Below are positions 23,816 to 32,724 of a stretch of DNA of 64,000 nt, in pieces. How positions within the stretch are numbered: the stretch's first letter is position 1; each line of letters opens with the position of its first letter. This DNA comes from DATFTE01 sp963840665 (lineage in GTDB: Bacteria > Acidobacteriota > Terriglobia > Terriglobales > Acidobacteriaceae). Where the stretch lies: positions 186,001-250,000 of the forward strand of contig CAWIZO010000011.1 in NCBI GenBank assembly GCA_963840665.1, in the 5' to 3' direction. The notes under the pieces were generated by a model. The model saw only the letters and a list, made by a program, of their open reading frames with translations. It ran no database searches and was not told the DNA's origin. The position numbers and the translations under genes are program-made.

Positions 23816-24358
23816 TTACTGCAACGGCTGGTAAGTCGGTCCGACGCAAGCGCCAGCACCCGCCGGGGTTGCGCCCGAAGCGCCAGCGGAGAACTGAACC
23901 ACCGCGTCTTCGTTCGAGCAGAAGTCACGCACACCGGTCTGGTTAAACGCTGCCGGAGCTGTGCCCGCCGTATAGGTCAGGTAAAGCGTGCCGCCTGCAC
24001 CCTGCGCTGCGGTCAAAGCATAATAGAAGCCACTCTTGGCTTTGCCGGCCGTGGTCGCGTTCGACAGAACGCTGTCAACCAGGCAAGAATTCGCCTGTGT
24101 CGGTCCACCAGCTGGGCAGGTTGCACCTACGCCGCCAGGCCCCAACTTCGCAAGAGTATCAGCGTAGCCCCAAGTCGGATAAGCCGATTGGTAGGTCACT
24201 TCGGCGGTGTTGATGGTACGGATGGAACTCACCGCGGACGACTCATTGGCGGCGATACGCGCCCGCAACAGGTTCGGAATTGCGATCGCAGCGATGATCA
24301 GAATGATCGCCACTACAATCAGCAACTCAATCAACGAAAAACCCTTCTGTTTCTTCAT
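23816..24358 (-). CDS. pilA: Type IV pilin (PilA-like), pilin 3
   Basis: A 180-aa paralogue of pilin 2 starting MKKQKGFSLIELLIVVAII. The ATG at 24358 has GGGGAGACGAGGATA just upstream; longer in-frame versions are not supported. Differences from pilin 2 are concentrated in a few surface positions (SVLSNATTAGKAKSGFYYAL versus SVLANATAAGTAKSGYYYAL). The processing site, +5 Glu and cysteines are conserved. It is the first of three consecutive pilin genes, each with its own promoter and terminator. The copies could supply alternative subunits or allow sequence exchange between genes. Confidence 0.95.
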   Translation of the reverse strand: MKKQKGFSLIELLIVVAIILIIAAIAIPNLLRARIAANESSAVSSIRTINTAEVTYQSAYPTWGYADTLAKLGPGGVGATCPAGGPTQANSCLVDSVLSNATTAGKAKSGFYYALTAAQGAGGTLYLTYTAGTAPAAFNQTGVRDFCSNEDAVVQFSAGASGATPAGAGACVGPTYQPLQ

Positions 24359-24412
24359 TATCCTCGTCTCCCCTTTTGTTTTAGGCTTCATGCCTACTTG
24401 CCAGGTCATATT

Positions 24413-24427
24413 GCAGTTGCGTCGCCA
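24413..24427 (-). promoter_or_regulatory. Sigma-54 -24/-12 element of pilin 3
   Basis: Minus strand TGGCGACGCAACTGC followed by A: a close match to TGGCACGN4TTGCA with exact spacing, 55 nt before the start codon. Confidence 0.7.
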
Positions 24428-24552
24428 TCTTCAGGCAAATCGGGAGTTCGCGGTGACCTTTGGTTAAGTGCATTGGTTGCAGTCGGATGGGACGCTCCTG
24501 AAGCGATCCTAGTAATGCCGCTACCTCACCAGTTGGACGTAGCGTCGCATGA

Positions 24553-24581
24553 TGACAAAATTCGTCAACGCAAAGTGACAC
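24553..24581. promoter_or_regulatory. Candidate PilR-like activator sites upstream of pilin 3
   Basis: TGAC-N7-GTCA at 24553-24567 and GTGACAC (GTGTCAC on the minus strand) at 24575-24581, about 125-155 nt upstream of the -24/-12 element, the same distance as in the other two pilin promoters. Confidence 0.5.
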
Positions 24582-24734
24582 ATTTCGCATCAGTTGCATA
24601 ACTTCGCAACCATTTATCTATGTCCACCAGCGAGACATGTGCTCCAAGGCGACGAGACGGCCCTCAGCCCGCTGTCTTACAATGACATTCGCATTCGAGA
24701 AGTGTTGGCTATCGAACCATTCACACAAAAGTCC

Positions 24735-25823
24735 ATGGCTGCTCTAAAACCGTCTCTCCAAATCGACGCGGACATCGCCAACGCCTGGTCTGTTCCGTCG
24801 GGCTTCTATTTCGATCCCTCCGTTTTCGCCGAGGAAAAAGAAAAGATTTTTCGCCGTACTTGGCAAGTAGTAGGGCATCGCGACCAGCTGGCGAAGCCGG
24901 GTGATTATTTCACCGTCGACCTGCTCGGAGAGCCCCTGCTTCTGGTTCGAGGTCCAAGCGGGGAGTTGCGCGGCTTCTACAACGTCTGCCGGCACCGTGC
25001 CGGTCCTCCGGCAGAAGGATGCGGCTCGCGCAAACTGTTCCGCTGTGGGTATCACGGATGGACCTACGACCTCGAAGGCAAGCTGATCAGCGCGCCCGAA
25101 TTCGAGGGCGTCCAGGATTTCGATCCGTCTTACTTCACGCTAGCGCCAGTGCGCACGGAAGAATGGTTCAATCTCATCTTCGTCAATCTTGATCCCAACG
25201 CGCATTCGTTGCGCGACAGTCTAGGCGAGCTACCGCTGCAGGCCGAGAAGTTCGACTTCTCATCGATGAAGCTCTTCGAGCGCCGCACCTACGAGATGAA
25301 GTGCAACTGGAAGACCTACGTCGACAACTATCTTGAGGGATACCACCTGCCCAGCGTGCATCCTGGATTGAACAAAGAGTTGGATTACAACGCCTATACC
25401 GTCGAGCCTTATCCGCGGCATGTGCGGCAGTTCAGTCCGATTCGTGGCGCACAGGCAGGGGATGCAACGCCGCGGCGCTATCAGGAGGCTCGCGAGGATC
25501 TGACCACCGACTACTTCTGGGCGTTTCCCAACTGGATGCTGAACTGCTATCCCGACAACGTTTCATTAAATATTGTTTTGCCGGTCGATGCCGAGCATTC
25601 GCTGGCGATCTTCGAGTGGTATTTGCCGGAGAAAGATCTAGGCAGCGCGGCCGCGAAAGCCTCGGTCGAATTCAGCGATCAGATACAGATAGAAGATGTC
25701 GCCATCTGCGAAATCGTCCAGAAGAACCTGCATTCCCGGAGCTATGAAAGAGGCCGCTACAGCGTGAAACAGGAAAAAGGCGTCCACGCGTTCCATCGCA
25801 TGTATGCGGAAGCGATGAAGTAA
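24735..25823 (+). CDS. Rieske non-heme iron oxygenase, alpha-subunit type (ring-hydroxylating/demethylase family)
   Basis: With the ATG at 24735 the protein has 362 aa. The Rieske [2Fe-2S] site is CRHRAG...CGYHGW (C-x-H, 15-20 residues, C-x2-H). The mononuclear iron site is DNYLEGYHLPSVHPGL (D-x-x-x-E-x-Y-H-x4-H) with a distal Asp in FSDQIQIEDVAI. This is the pattern of alpha subunits such as carnitine/choline-type or aromatic oxygenases; the EGYHLPSVHPGL form is common in quaternary-amine and aromatic-ring members. No beta subunit or reductase gene is next to it. The frame is open upstream to 24594 from a TTG but lacks support there. The substrate cannot be read from sequence. Confidence 0.93.
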   Translation: MAALKPSLQIDADIANAWSVPSGFYFDPSVFAEEKEKIFRRTWQVVGHRDQLAKPGDYFTVDLLGEPLLLVRGPSGELRGFYNVCRHRAGPPAEGCGSRKLFRCGYHGWTYDLEGKLISAPEFEGVQDFDPSYFTLAPVRTEEWFNLIFVNLDPNAHSLRDSLGELPLQAEKFDFSSMKLFERRTYEMKCNWKTYVDNYLEGYHLPSVHPGLNKELDYNAYTVEPYPRHVRQFSPIRGAQAGDATPRRYQEAREDLTTDYFWAFPNWMLNCYPDNVSLNIVLPVDAEHSLAIFEWYLPEKDLGSAAAKASVEFSDQIQIEDVAICEIVQKNLHSRSYERGRYSVKQEKGVHAFHRMYAEAMK

Positions 25824-25896
25824 AAACCCCGGTCCGTGATGGTTAAGATGACGGCCAGCCGCCCGACCTCACCCATTCGATTTTTCATCGTCCATT

Positions 25897-27732
25897 TCAA
25901 AAGACATAAGCAGCGCCTTGAAACGCGTTGCCCCCGACGGTTTGGTCGTCGGCGCCTACGACAATGGTACTTCCGTTGATTGCGACGGAAATACCGAATT
26001 GCGCTCCGGGTGCTCCGTCCGCGGCGTGTAGCTCTGCATTAAAGTGAGAGGTAGTCACCCATCCTCCGGCTGGTTCCGTGTAGAGATATGCCGTTCCTCT
26101 GAAGGACCGATTCTTGTTGGCGCCTACAACGATGTGCTTCCCCGACACCCCGACCGACCAACCAAACTGTATGCGCCCAGTAGCGTCAGAAGCCGTCAAC
26201 ACGGCATTTGGCGTTGAGCTCGTCACCCATCCACCGCTGGGCATCACGTAAACGTAGGCAGCTCCGTCGCCGTTATCAGGATCGCCCGAGACCACCGTGT
26301 CTCCTGAAATCGCGAGTGAAAGTGCCAGATTTTCCGTGTTGCTGGCGGTTAGTTGAGCGTTCTCCGTCGCATCAGTCCAACCACCCGAGGGTTGCTCGTA
26401 AACGTAGATTTTCCCGAACAAATTTTCTCGGGCATAGGGCGCGCTAGCCACAATGGTATTTCCGCTAATGCCGACGGCGTATCCGAGATCGTTGCCGGCT
26501 ACGGGATCGGAAGCGGTTAGTTTGGCCGTCTGGGTCATGTTGATCCAGCCGCCAGTAGGCCTGACATACACGTAGGCAGCCCCGGCATCTTGCAAAGTGG
26601 ATGACGTAGCTTGAGCTCCGACGACAATCGTGTTGCCATCAATGCCCACGCTGTAGCCGAAGCATGCCCCGTCTGTTGAAGTTAGCTCCGCGGTCTGGGT
26701 CATGTCGGTCCACCCGCTGGCGGGCTTGACGAAGACATAAGCTCTGCCGGGCTGATTCAAAGTGCAAATGTTAGGAGCGCCAGCCACGACGGTGTTGCCC
26801 TGTACGGCTACCGACCACCCAAATTGGTCCGCCACGACGTCGTCCGAGGTAGTGAGCTTAGCTGCCTGGGTCTCATTTGTCCATCCGGATGTCGGTTTTA
26901 CGAAGACGTAGACTGCTCCCTGATGGGAACCAACCACCGCACTCGGTGCACCGACAGCTACAGTGTCGCCATTCACAGAAACTGAAAAACCTAATCCGTC
27001 ATCCGACTTGCCGTCCGACGCCGTCAGTTCGGCAAGCTGGACAATAGGATCTACGACAATGGGATATTTGGCGTGCCGGTCATCCACACGGAGAAGAAGA
27101 AGACTGCCGTCAACTGACATTGTCGCGGGCAGGCTCTGGTGATTGGCATCGTAGGCCTGGAGGTCCGAGTATCGCAATCGGGATTTCTTTGCGTGATCGA
27201 CCAAGGTGAGTCCACGACGATCCTGATCGACGACGGCAGTGAGGTTGCCGGACAACTCCAAGGCTATCGTCAAATCGCCGTGATGCGAGCCCGGCAGTGG
27301 ACGCTCGATGGTGAATCCTTGTTCTACACCGGATGGACCGTTTTCATACCATCCCGTGAGCGCGGCGTAGCGGTACGCCACCAGGTTCGCCTGAGCTGAA
27401 GGGGAAATTTGTTTCGCGGTGACGGTTGGCTGAGATGCTCCGTAGCCGATCAATTTAAGACCCCAGTTATGGTCGGAGGAAGTGAAGCGAGCGCCATCCG
27501 CGGTGAAGGTCGCATCCAACATCCCAGCATGACTTTGCATCTCGAACTTGCCTGGAGTCGCGTGCGCGAAGAATGCCGAACTGTCTTTGCCGATCGCGCG
27601 GGAAATTACGACTTGATCGGCGAGCGGCAAACTTGACAGTGAATCGTTTTTCTGCGGTTCGGCTGCAAAAGCAGGTGAAGCGATTAGTGATGAGAGGACG
27701 AGTGAGAAAACAAGCCTGTAGACACCTTTCAT
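25897..27732 (-). CDS. Secreted FG-GAP (beta-propeller) repeat protein, 611 aa
   Basis: A signal peptide (about residues 1-23, ending SPAFA-AEP) is followed by a 200-residue N-terminal domain, then seven integrin-type FG-GAP repeats. These have the pattern GxSVxxxGxTxVVGA, for example GFSVSVNGDTVAVGAP, FGWSVAVQGNTVVAGAP and FGISVAINGSTIVVGAD. Each blade includes a GAAYVYVxPxGGW strand. The protein would fold as a seven-bladed propeller on the cell surface or outside, a form used for adhesion or ligand binding. It ends directly after the last blade (GNAFQGAAYVF). It opens a run of secreted repeat proteins. Confidence 0.88.
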   Translation of the reverse strand: MKGVYRLVFSLVLSSLIASPAFAAEPQKNDSLSSLPLADQVVISRAIGKDSSAFFAHATPGKFEMQSHAGMLDATFTADGARFTSSDHNWGLKLIGYGASQPTVTAKQISPSAQANLVAYRYAALTGWYENGPSGVEQGFTIERPLPGSHHGDLTIALELSGNLTAVVDQDRRGLTLVDHAKKSRLRYSDLQAYDANHQSLPATMSVDGSLLLLRVDDRHAKYPIVVDPIVQLAELTASDGKSDDGLGFSVSVNGDTVAVGAPSAVVGSHQGAVYVFVKPTSGWTNETQAAKLTTSDDVVADQFGWSVAVQGNTVVAGAPNICTLNQPGRAYVFVKPASGWTDMTQTAELTSTDGACFGYSVGIDGNTIVVGAQATSSTLQDAGAAYVYVRPTGGWINMTQTAKLTASDPVAGNDLGYAVGISGNTIVASAPYARENLFGKIYVYEQPSGGWTDATENAQLTASNTENLALSLAISGDTVVSGDPDNGDGAAYVYVMPSGGWVTSSTPNAVLTASDATGRIQFGWSVGVSGKHIVVGANKNRSFRGTAYLYTEPAGGWVTTSHFNAELHAADGAPGAQFGISVAINGSTIVVGADDQTVGGNAFQGAAYVF

Positions 27733-27817
27733 GACAATCAGCCTCTGGTAACATAAGTGATCAGCTGTGAAGCGCGATGCCGGATCTTGAAGTATGTCGC
27801 CGACACGAATCGCTGGT

Positions 27818-30268
27818 CTAGTGCAGCTTTATTTCATAAACAATTCCTTCGTTCCCGTTTCCGTCCGCGCTAGTGGTTCCGTATAGGTTTCCGGCTGAGT
27901 CGACGGTAGGACCCGCATAGACGCTGGAACCATCGAGACCGCCGTTGAAATTGTGCAAGATGGTTTCCGTCCAGGTCCCACCGGCTGGTGTAAGTTCGAA
28001 GATAGTGCCGCAGCCCTGCGCACATGTGGGAGAGTTGCCGCCTTGATAGGCAGCGCCGAAAAGGTTTCCGGCTGAGTCGAACACCAATCCTCCGTAGGGA
28101 TATTCACCGTCGGTTTTCTTTAGCGTCAGCAAAGCGTTTTCCGTCCACTGGCCGTTTGAACCCGGAGAGAGTTCGAAAACGCCTCCGTAGATCGAGCCGC
28201 CGCACGCTCCGGTGCCGTAGAGATTTCCGGCGGAGTCAAAGATGACTCCGGCTCCAGGACATCCGAGGTCGCTGGCTCCTTGAAAGTTGTAAAGAACGGT
28301 GAGCGTCCAGGTGCCTGCGTTTGGCGAAAGTTCGAAGACGTTGCCTTCGGCGACACTGGAGCCGCTTGCGGTTCCATACAGATTTCCGGCGGAGTCAAAT
28401 GTGAGGGTAGAGTAGGGATATCTCCCGTCCGAACCCGAAAAGGCATGCAATACAGTTTCGGTCCACTGGCCATTGGCGCCCGGAACTAGTTCGAAGACTG
28501 TACCGTAGTTCGATTCAACTCCGCCTTCTGTACCGGCGGTCGTGCCATAGAGATTTCCGTTGGCGTCGAGGACGACTGCGGCGGATGGATTACTTCCGTC
28601 TGACTTGCCGGCAAAACTGTAGAGCACTTTTTCGGTCCATTGACCACCCTGGCGGGTTGGCGGAGAAAGCTCAAACACCGTACCGCAGCCCTGGACGATC
28701 ACTGTAAGTGCACAGGGTCCGGTTCCCCCGTTCACGGTCGTTCCGTACAGGTTACCTGCCGAATCAAGAGTTACTGCGCCCCAAGGATTCGCGCCGTCGC
28801 CGCTGCCTTTGAAGCTGTAAAGCAGGGAATATTTCCATCCGCCACCTGACTTAGGACTGAGTTCAAACACAGTGCCGCAACCGATTTCCTGGTTAAGGGA
28901 GCAATCCGCAGTTCCACCCTCGTAAGTGGTGCCGTACAGATTTCCAGCCGAGTCAAACACCAGAGGAGTTCTTGAGGCGGCACCGTCACGATTTGGGAAT
29001 GAGCCGATCACGGTTTCCGGCCAGCGTCCTTGAGAGGTGGGGGTCAACTGAAATACGGATCCGCTGGTATGAGGGCCTCCGATGGAAGTTGTTCCCAGAA
29101 GTTGGCCTTGACTCCCAAGAATGACGCCGCCGAGAGGCATAGCTCCGTCGTGACCAGTGCCGAACGTATGAAGAATTTTTTCTGTCCAGGTGCCATCAGA
29201 ATTGGGAATGAGTTCGAAGGCCGTTCCGCAACCGGCTAATTGCGCACCTGAATTACAGGTGGTGACGCCGCCTCCGGCGGACGTTGTGCCGTAAAGATTG
29301 CCTGCGCTATCGATGACAACGCCACCCCACGGACCATTTCCGTCACCGCCTTTGTGAAACGAATAAATTGTGGTCTCCACCCATTTGCCGGCTTGCAGGG
29401 AGAGTTCGAAAACCGTTCCTTCGCCGCCCTGGCCGCCATCTGCTGCAGTTCCCCACAAGTTACCTTGCTGGTCGAGCGTTAGAGTGTCCAGGGGAGAACC
29501 GCCGTCCGTTCCGGTGAAGCTGTGGATTGTAGTCTCCATCCATGCGCTCCCGGAAAAATGTAGTTTGAATACGGTCCCGGAGCCGGAGCCGCCGGTTTGG
29601 GTCGTTCCGAAAAGATCGCCTTGCGCGTCGACGACTAAACCGCCGTGAGGCGTAGCGCCATCTGTTGTTCCTCTAAAGTGATAGATCACTGTCTCCGTCC
29701 ATCCGCTTGAACCGGGCGTCAGCTCAAAGACTTCCCCAAAGGTGGAATAGCCTTCGTCGGTAGTGGTTCCATAAACATTTCCCGATGAGTCGAGAGCGAG
29801 TTGGCACGTAGGCTGGGAGCCATCCGTGCCTCCCGCGAAAGAATGCAGTACGGTTTCAGTCCAGGTTCCGTCACTGTTTGGGCTCAGCTCATAAACCACC
29901 CCCAAGCCCGTCGAGCCACCAAGCGAAGTTGTTCCATAAAGGTTTCCGGCAGGATCCATGACCACGCTGGCAACGGGCAGGAAGCCATCTGATAGATCGA
30001 AGCTGTGAAGAACTTTTTCGGTGTAGCCGCCTTGTGTGTTGGGGATGAATTCGAAAACTGATCCTAAGTCGTGGGTTCCGCCGCGAGCGGTCGTGCCATA
30101 TAAATTTCCAGCGGCATCCTGAATCAACCCCGCCTGCGGCGAGTAGCCTTGAGGAGAACTGATGAAGGTGTGGAGATCAATCTCAGTCGCAGCGCGCCCA
30201 ATACTGGTTAATATGAGTAGCAGAGCTAAGACGATGAGTGCACAAGGGAAACGCCGCGCGCAATTCAT
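27818..30268 (-). CDS. Secreted GloVer-type tandem-repeat protein, 816 aa
   Basis: After a signal peptide (ALIVLALLLILTSIGRAA) the protein consists of about fourteen repeats of roughly 50 residues with the core DxAGNLYGTTxxGG...GxVFELxP. Examples are DAAGNLYGTTARGG, DPAGNLYGTTSLGG, DSAGNLYGTTYEGG and DSAGNLYGTTSADG. Each repeat also holds the TETVLHSF strand. This matches the family annotated as choice-of-anchor tandem repeat GloVer-containing proteins, common in Acidobacteria. The function is unknown; extracellular binding or a structural role is likely. No separate C-terminal anchor is seen: the chain ends in a final partial repeat, GIVYEIKLH. DNA-level repeats reflect the protein repeats. 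Confidence 0.9.
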   Translation of the reverse strand: MNCARRFPCALIVLALLLILTSIGRAATEIDLHTFISSPQGYSPQAGLIQDAAGNLYGTTARGGTHDLGSVFEFIPNTQGGYTEKVLHSFDLSDGFLPVASVVMDPAGNLYGTTSLGGSTGLGVVYELSPNSDGTWTETVLHSFAGGTDGSQPTCQLALDSSGNVYGTTTDEGYSTFGEVFELTPGSSGWTETVIYHFRGTTDGATPHGGLVVDAQGDLFGTTQTGGSGSGTVFKLHFSGSAWMETTIHSFTGTDGGSPLDTLTLDQQGNLWGTAADGGQGGEGTVFELSLQAGKWVETTIYSFHKGGDGNGPWGGVVIDSAGNLYGTTSAGGGVTTCNSGAQLAGCGTAFELIPNSDGTWTEKILHTFGTGHDGAMPLGGVILGSQGQLLGTTSIGGPHTSGSVFQLTPTSQGRWPETVIGSFPNRDGAASRTPLVFDSAGNLYGTTYEGGTADCSLNQEIGCGTVFELSPKSGGGWKYSLLYSFKGSGDGANPWGAVTLDSAGNLYGTTVNGGTGPCALTVIVQGCGTVFELSPPTRQGGQWTEKVLYSFAGKSDGSNPSAAVVLDANGNLYGTTAGTEGGVESNYGTVFELVPGANGQWTETVLHAFSGSDGRYPYSTLTFDSAGNLYGTASGSSVAEGNVFELSPNAGTWTLTVLYNFQGASDLGCPGAGVIFDSAGNLYGTGACGGSIYGGVFELSPGSNGQWTENALLTLKKTDGEYPYGGLVFDSAGNLFGAAYQGGNSPTCAQGCGTIFELTPAGGTWTETILHNFNGGLDGSSVYAGPTVDSAGNLYGTTSADGNGNEGIVYEIKLH

Positions 30269-30702
30269 TGGATGGAACCTCCACTGTTGTCATCAAGAGT
30301 GACAAGACTGTATGACACAATTTGCTGTGGATGTACAGAGAGACGAAAGGCTGTGTCCCGAGATCTGCGAAGCCAAGACGCTCGGCGCGGGAACGCTTCA
30401 CTGCATCTTGCGAGAAGTGGGGCTCGTCAACTCCGCCACATATGTGTCGATCCGAACGTCTCAACTGCTTCTTGTGGAGGGCGTCGCTTCAGCCGTGCCG
30501 CCAACGGTCAGCTGCGGGCTTTTCCCAGAGAGGCCGGGACGGTTTTTTCAGAATTAGCTAAAAACCAATGCTGTCGCGCCTGTGTTCATCCTTCGAGTCC
30601 AAAGCCCCACTTCTCGCAAAGGACACGAGAAATGGGGCACCCGCGGTGAGGTAAGATGTGGCAACCCGCCGAAGCACCGAGCGTTCCTATTTGTCGTTGC
30701 TC
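30269..30702. other. Intergenic stretch without a gene
   Basis: Short open frames here lack ribosome-binding sites and compositional support. It contains the palindrome at 30604-30638 and a fragment, GCTTCAGCCGTGCCGCCA, that also occurs in the palindromic element at 49326-49451. Confidence 0.6.
30604..30638. repeat. Imperfect palindrome (GCCCCACTTCTCG ... CGAGAAATGGGGC)
   Basis: 13-bp arms with one mismatch around a 9-nt loop. No T run follows, so it looks more like a dispersed intergenic palindrome than a terminator, although it lies between two minus-strand genes. Confidence 0.65.
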
Positions 30703-31206
30703 TCAACTCGGGGAGTAAACTAAGCGGACGAGCCGATTCTTAGTCCAGCATTCGTCGTTCGTTTCCGGACAAACCGGATACAGCTGCCCCCATCCCACCG
30801 CCATAACGATCCGATTCTCTGGGATACCCCGGCTTATCAGACGTTGCTTGACCCAATCCGCTCTTCGTTGCGAGAGGGCGAGATTGTAAATCACGTCACC
30901 TCTTGAGGACGCGTACCCCTCAATATAAAAGCGATCCTTTGCATGATCCTTCAACCATTGGACATTGGCATCCAAGACGCCCGGATTTGAGGGTTCTTCA
31001 TGGTCATTCCAGGGGAACATGATTTCGTGGATGTTGTTGTTGAAGGCTTCCTCGTCGGGACCAAACAGAATCACTCTGGGTTGTCCCCAGTACAGAACCC
31101 AAAAAGAAACGTCAGGGGACGATTCTGGAGTCTCTTGTTGCGCAAATACCCCAAGACTAGTGAACAGGAACGCTGTGACCACAAGAAAGTTGAGCTGGTA
31201 TTTCAT
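30703..31206 (-). CDS. OmpA-family peptidoglycan-associated protein, 167 aa
   Basis: A signal peptide (about residues 1-22, LFTSLGVFAQQ) is followed by a single OmpA-like domain. Key stretches are VILFGPDEEAFNN, LKDHAKDRFYIEGYASSRGD (the D/E-G-Y/H segment), LALSQRRADWVKQRLISRGI and NRLVRLVYS near the end. These match the L-S-x-x-R-A...V...L...GI and N-R-R/V signatures of OmpA C-terminal domains that bind peptidoglycan. The expected C-terminal N-RRV is NRLVRL here. Two cysteines (CPETNDEC) may form a disulfide. The protein is periplasmic, without a lipobox. It is transcribed alone. Confidence 0.88.
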   Translation of the reverse strand: MKYQLNFLVVTAFLFTSLGVFAQQETPESSPDVSFWVLYWGQPRVILFGPDEEAFNNNIHEIMFPWNDHEEPSNPGVLDANVQWLKDHAKDRFYIEGYASSRGDVIYNLALSQRRADWVKQRLISRGIPENRIVMAVGWGQLYPVCPETNDECWTKNRLVRLVYSPS

Positions 31207-31389
31207 GGGATTAATCGACCTCCGGTATGCGGGGGAGTTTAAGAGGTGAGCGGGAACGAGGAAACTGTCAACTGTGACAGGGAGACCACTGGTTTACCGT
31301 AAGGGTTTCGACACGCAGAGAAGAAATGGTTCTTCGCGACCGTTGCGAATAACTTCTTTCTGGTTCCTACCCGCGAAGATTGCCGCGAG

Positions 31390-32538
31390 CTATCCCACCT
31401 TCACCAATAGGCACGTAATGTCGTCGTGCTGCGGCGTGGTGCCTACGAAGGCGTCTACGTCGACCATCATGCGGCTTAGAACTTTTTCCGGGGTGACGGC
31501 CGCGCTGCCGTCCAGAATACGGATCATGCGCTCCTCGCCATACTCTTCATCACGCCCATTCACCGCCTCCACCAATCCGTCGGTGAAGACCAGCAGCCAG
31601 TCTTCCGATTCAAGCACCACTCGTCCCGACTGATAAGGAGCATCGGATTGAATGCCGAGCGGCAGTCCTCCTTCGGTGAGGCGTTCGATCGCTCCCGACT
31701 TGCGTCGCAGGACAGGGGTGTTGTGTCCCGCATTGATGTAGGTGAGTGCGCGACTCTGCGGATCGAACTCTGCAATAAACGCCGTGGTGAAACGCAACCC
31801 GCCCTGGCTGTTCAAGCAGGCATAGCGGTTCATGGCTGTGACCAGCTCTTCGAGCGAGGTTGGTGTGGACGAAAGCGTCTTTAAGCTGGCCTGGAATGTC
31901 GCCATGAGCAGTGCCGCCGGAATGCTCTTGCCCGCCACGTCGGCGACAGAGATGAGGAAGCGCGAGCCGCCGGGGCGCGCAAAGACGTCGTAGTAGTCTC
32001 CGGCGACGGTGTTGGCGGGACGCGTCGCGAAGGCGATAGTCAGTCCGGGCACGGGCGGTGGGGAAGGCGGCAGCAGCCAGCGCTGGATGTCACGCGCGAT
32101 CTCCAAGTCACGCTTCATGACTACGCGGTCGGCTACCTCGAGCATGAGAACGACGAACATCACTACTCCGCCATAGAAGCGGAAGTCGAATTCACCGACC
32201 GTGACATCGCCGTTTTCGCCGCGAAAGTGGCATCCACCTGCAGGCATCAGCAGGAGCAGAATCGCCAGCAGCAACAGGACACGCCGTGCCGGAGTCAGCT
32301 TTTCGAGAATCGCCCAGGCAAACTGCTGGAAGGTATGAAAGAAACGCCGAACCCGGGTTTCAGTCGGCTCACCCGGCTTGACGTCGCGCGAGTAAAGTCG
32401 GTAGCTGGCCTTCGCGTCAGAGCGGAACTGCGACCAGAGCTGGTTGAGCTCCATCCCCTCAGTGACGCGGCGCCAGAACCGCGCGAGCTTTGCAGGAGGT
32501 CGCGGGGGAGGCGGAGGGGGGATGGTAGAGGAGCTCAT
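31390..32538 (-). CDS. Membrane-anchored SpoIIE/RsbU-type PP2C serine phosphatase, 382 aa
   Basis: The N-terminus is Pro-rich (PPPPPPRPP), followed by a basic helix and two transmembrane helices (about residues 83-100, ARRVLLLLAILLLLMPA, and 122-140, GGVVMFVVLMLEVADRVV). A cytoplasmic PP2C-type phosphatase domain follows: DLEIARDIQRWLLP, VAGDYYDVF (metal-binding Asp), SVADVAGKSIPAALLMA, TAFIAEFDPQSRALTYINAGHN, LVFTDGLVEAVN and QHDDITCLLVKV. All acidic metal ligands appear present. Such enzymes dephosphorylate anti-anti-sigma factors in partner-switching; no anti-sigma partner is encoded nearby. The two-helix anchor may sense an envelope signal. Confidence 0.9.
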   Translation of the reverse strand: MSSSTIPPPPPPRPPAKLARFWRRVTEGMELNQLWSQFRSDAKASYRLYSRDVKPGEPTETRVRRFFHTFQQFAWAILEKLTPARRVLLLLAILLLLMPAGGCHFRGENGDVTVGEFDFRFYGGVVMFVVLMLEVADRVVMKRDLEIARDIQRWLLPPSPPPVPGLTIAFATRPANTVAGDYYDVFARPGGSRFLISVADVAGKSIPAALLMATFQASLKTLSSTPTSLEELVTAMNRYACLNSQGGLRFTTAFIAEFDPQSRALTYINAGHNTPVLRRKSGAIERLTEGGLPLGIQSDAPYQSGRVVLESEDWLLVFTDGLVEAVNGRDEEYGEERMIRILDGSAAVTPEKVLSRMMVDVDAFVGTTPQHDDITCLLVKVG

Positions 32539-32676
32539 CGTCTGAGTCTTTGATTATAGGGCCTGCAGCAGAAGATATTTGTAACGACCCCCCTTTCATT
32601 CGTGAGTTCATCCTGAACACGATAGGGCGAACGATCTGGCCGGCGATGTTTCGACTTTGAATTCATAGGCACTCCA

Positions 32677-32710
32677 CGCCAGATCCCTCGCTCCGCTCGG
32701 GATGACGTCT
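32677..32710 (+). repeat. Dispersed intergenic repeat, copy 2
   Basis: A compact form: CGCCAGATCCCTCG, CTCCGCTC and GGGATGACGTCT in direct succession. Same family as 8031-8077 and 58148-58193. Confidence 0.75.
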
Positions 32711-32724
32711 GAGCGTTGGGGAAT

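Larger units (their letters stand above)
24359..24734. other. Divergent gap between pilin 3 and the Rieske oxygenase gene
   Basis: It holds the pilin 3 promoter elements. Towards the Rieske gene a TACAAT hexamer at 24678-24683 could be a -10, but no -35 is evident. Confidence 0.55.

Noticed and set aside
27818..30268. DNA repeats that could suggest CRISPR or tandem repeats
   Set aside because: They are degenerate and in frame with the GloVer protein repeats, without constant spacers.
30312..30557. Small plus-strand frames in the gap before the OmpA-type gene
   Set aside because: No ribosome-binding site, mixed composition, and overlap with repeated palindromic sequence.
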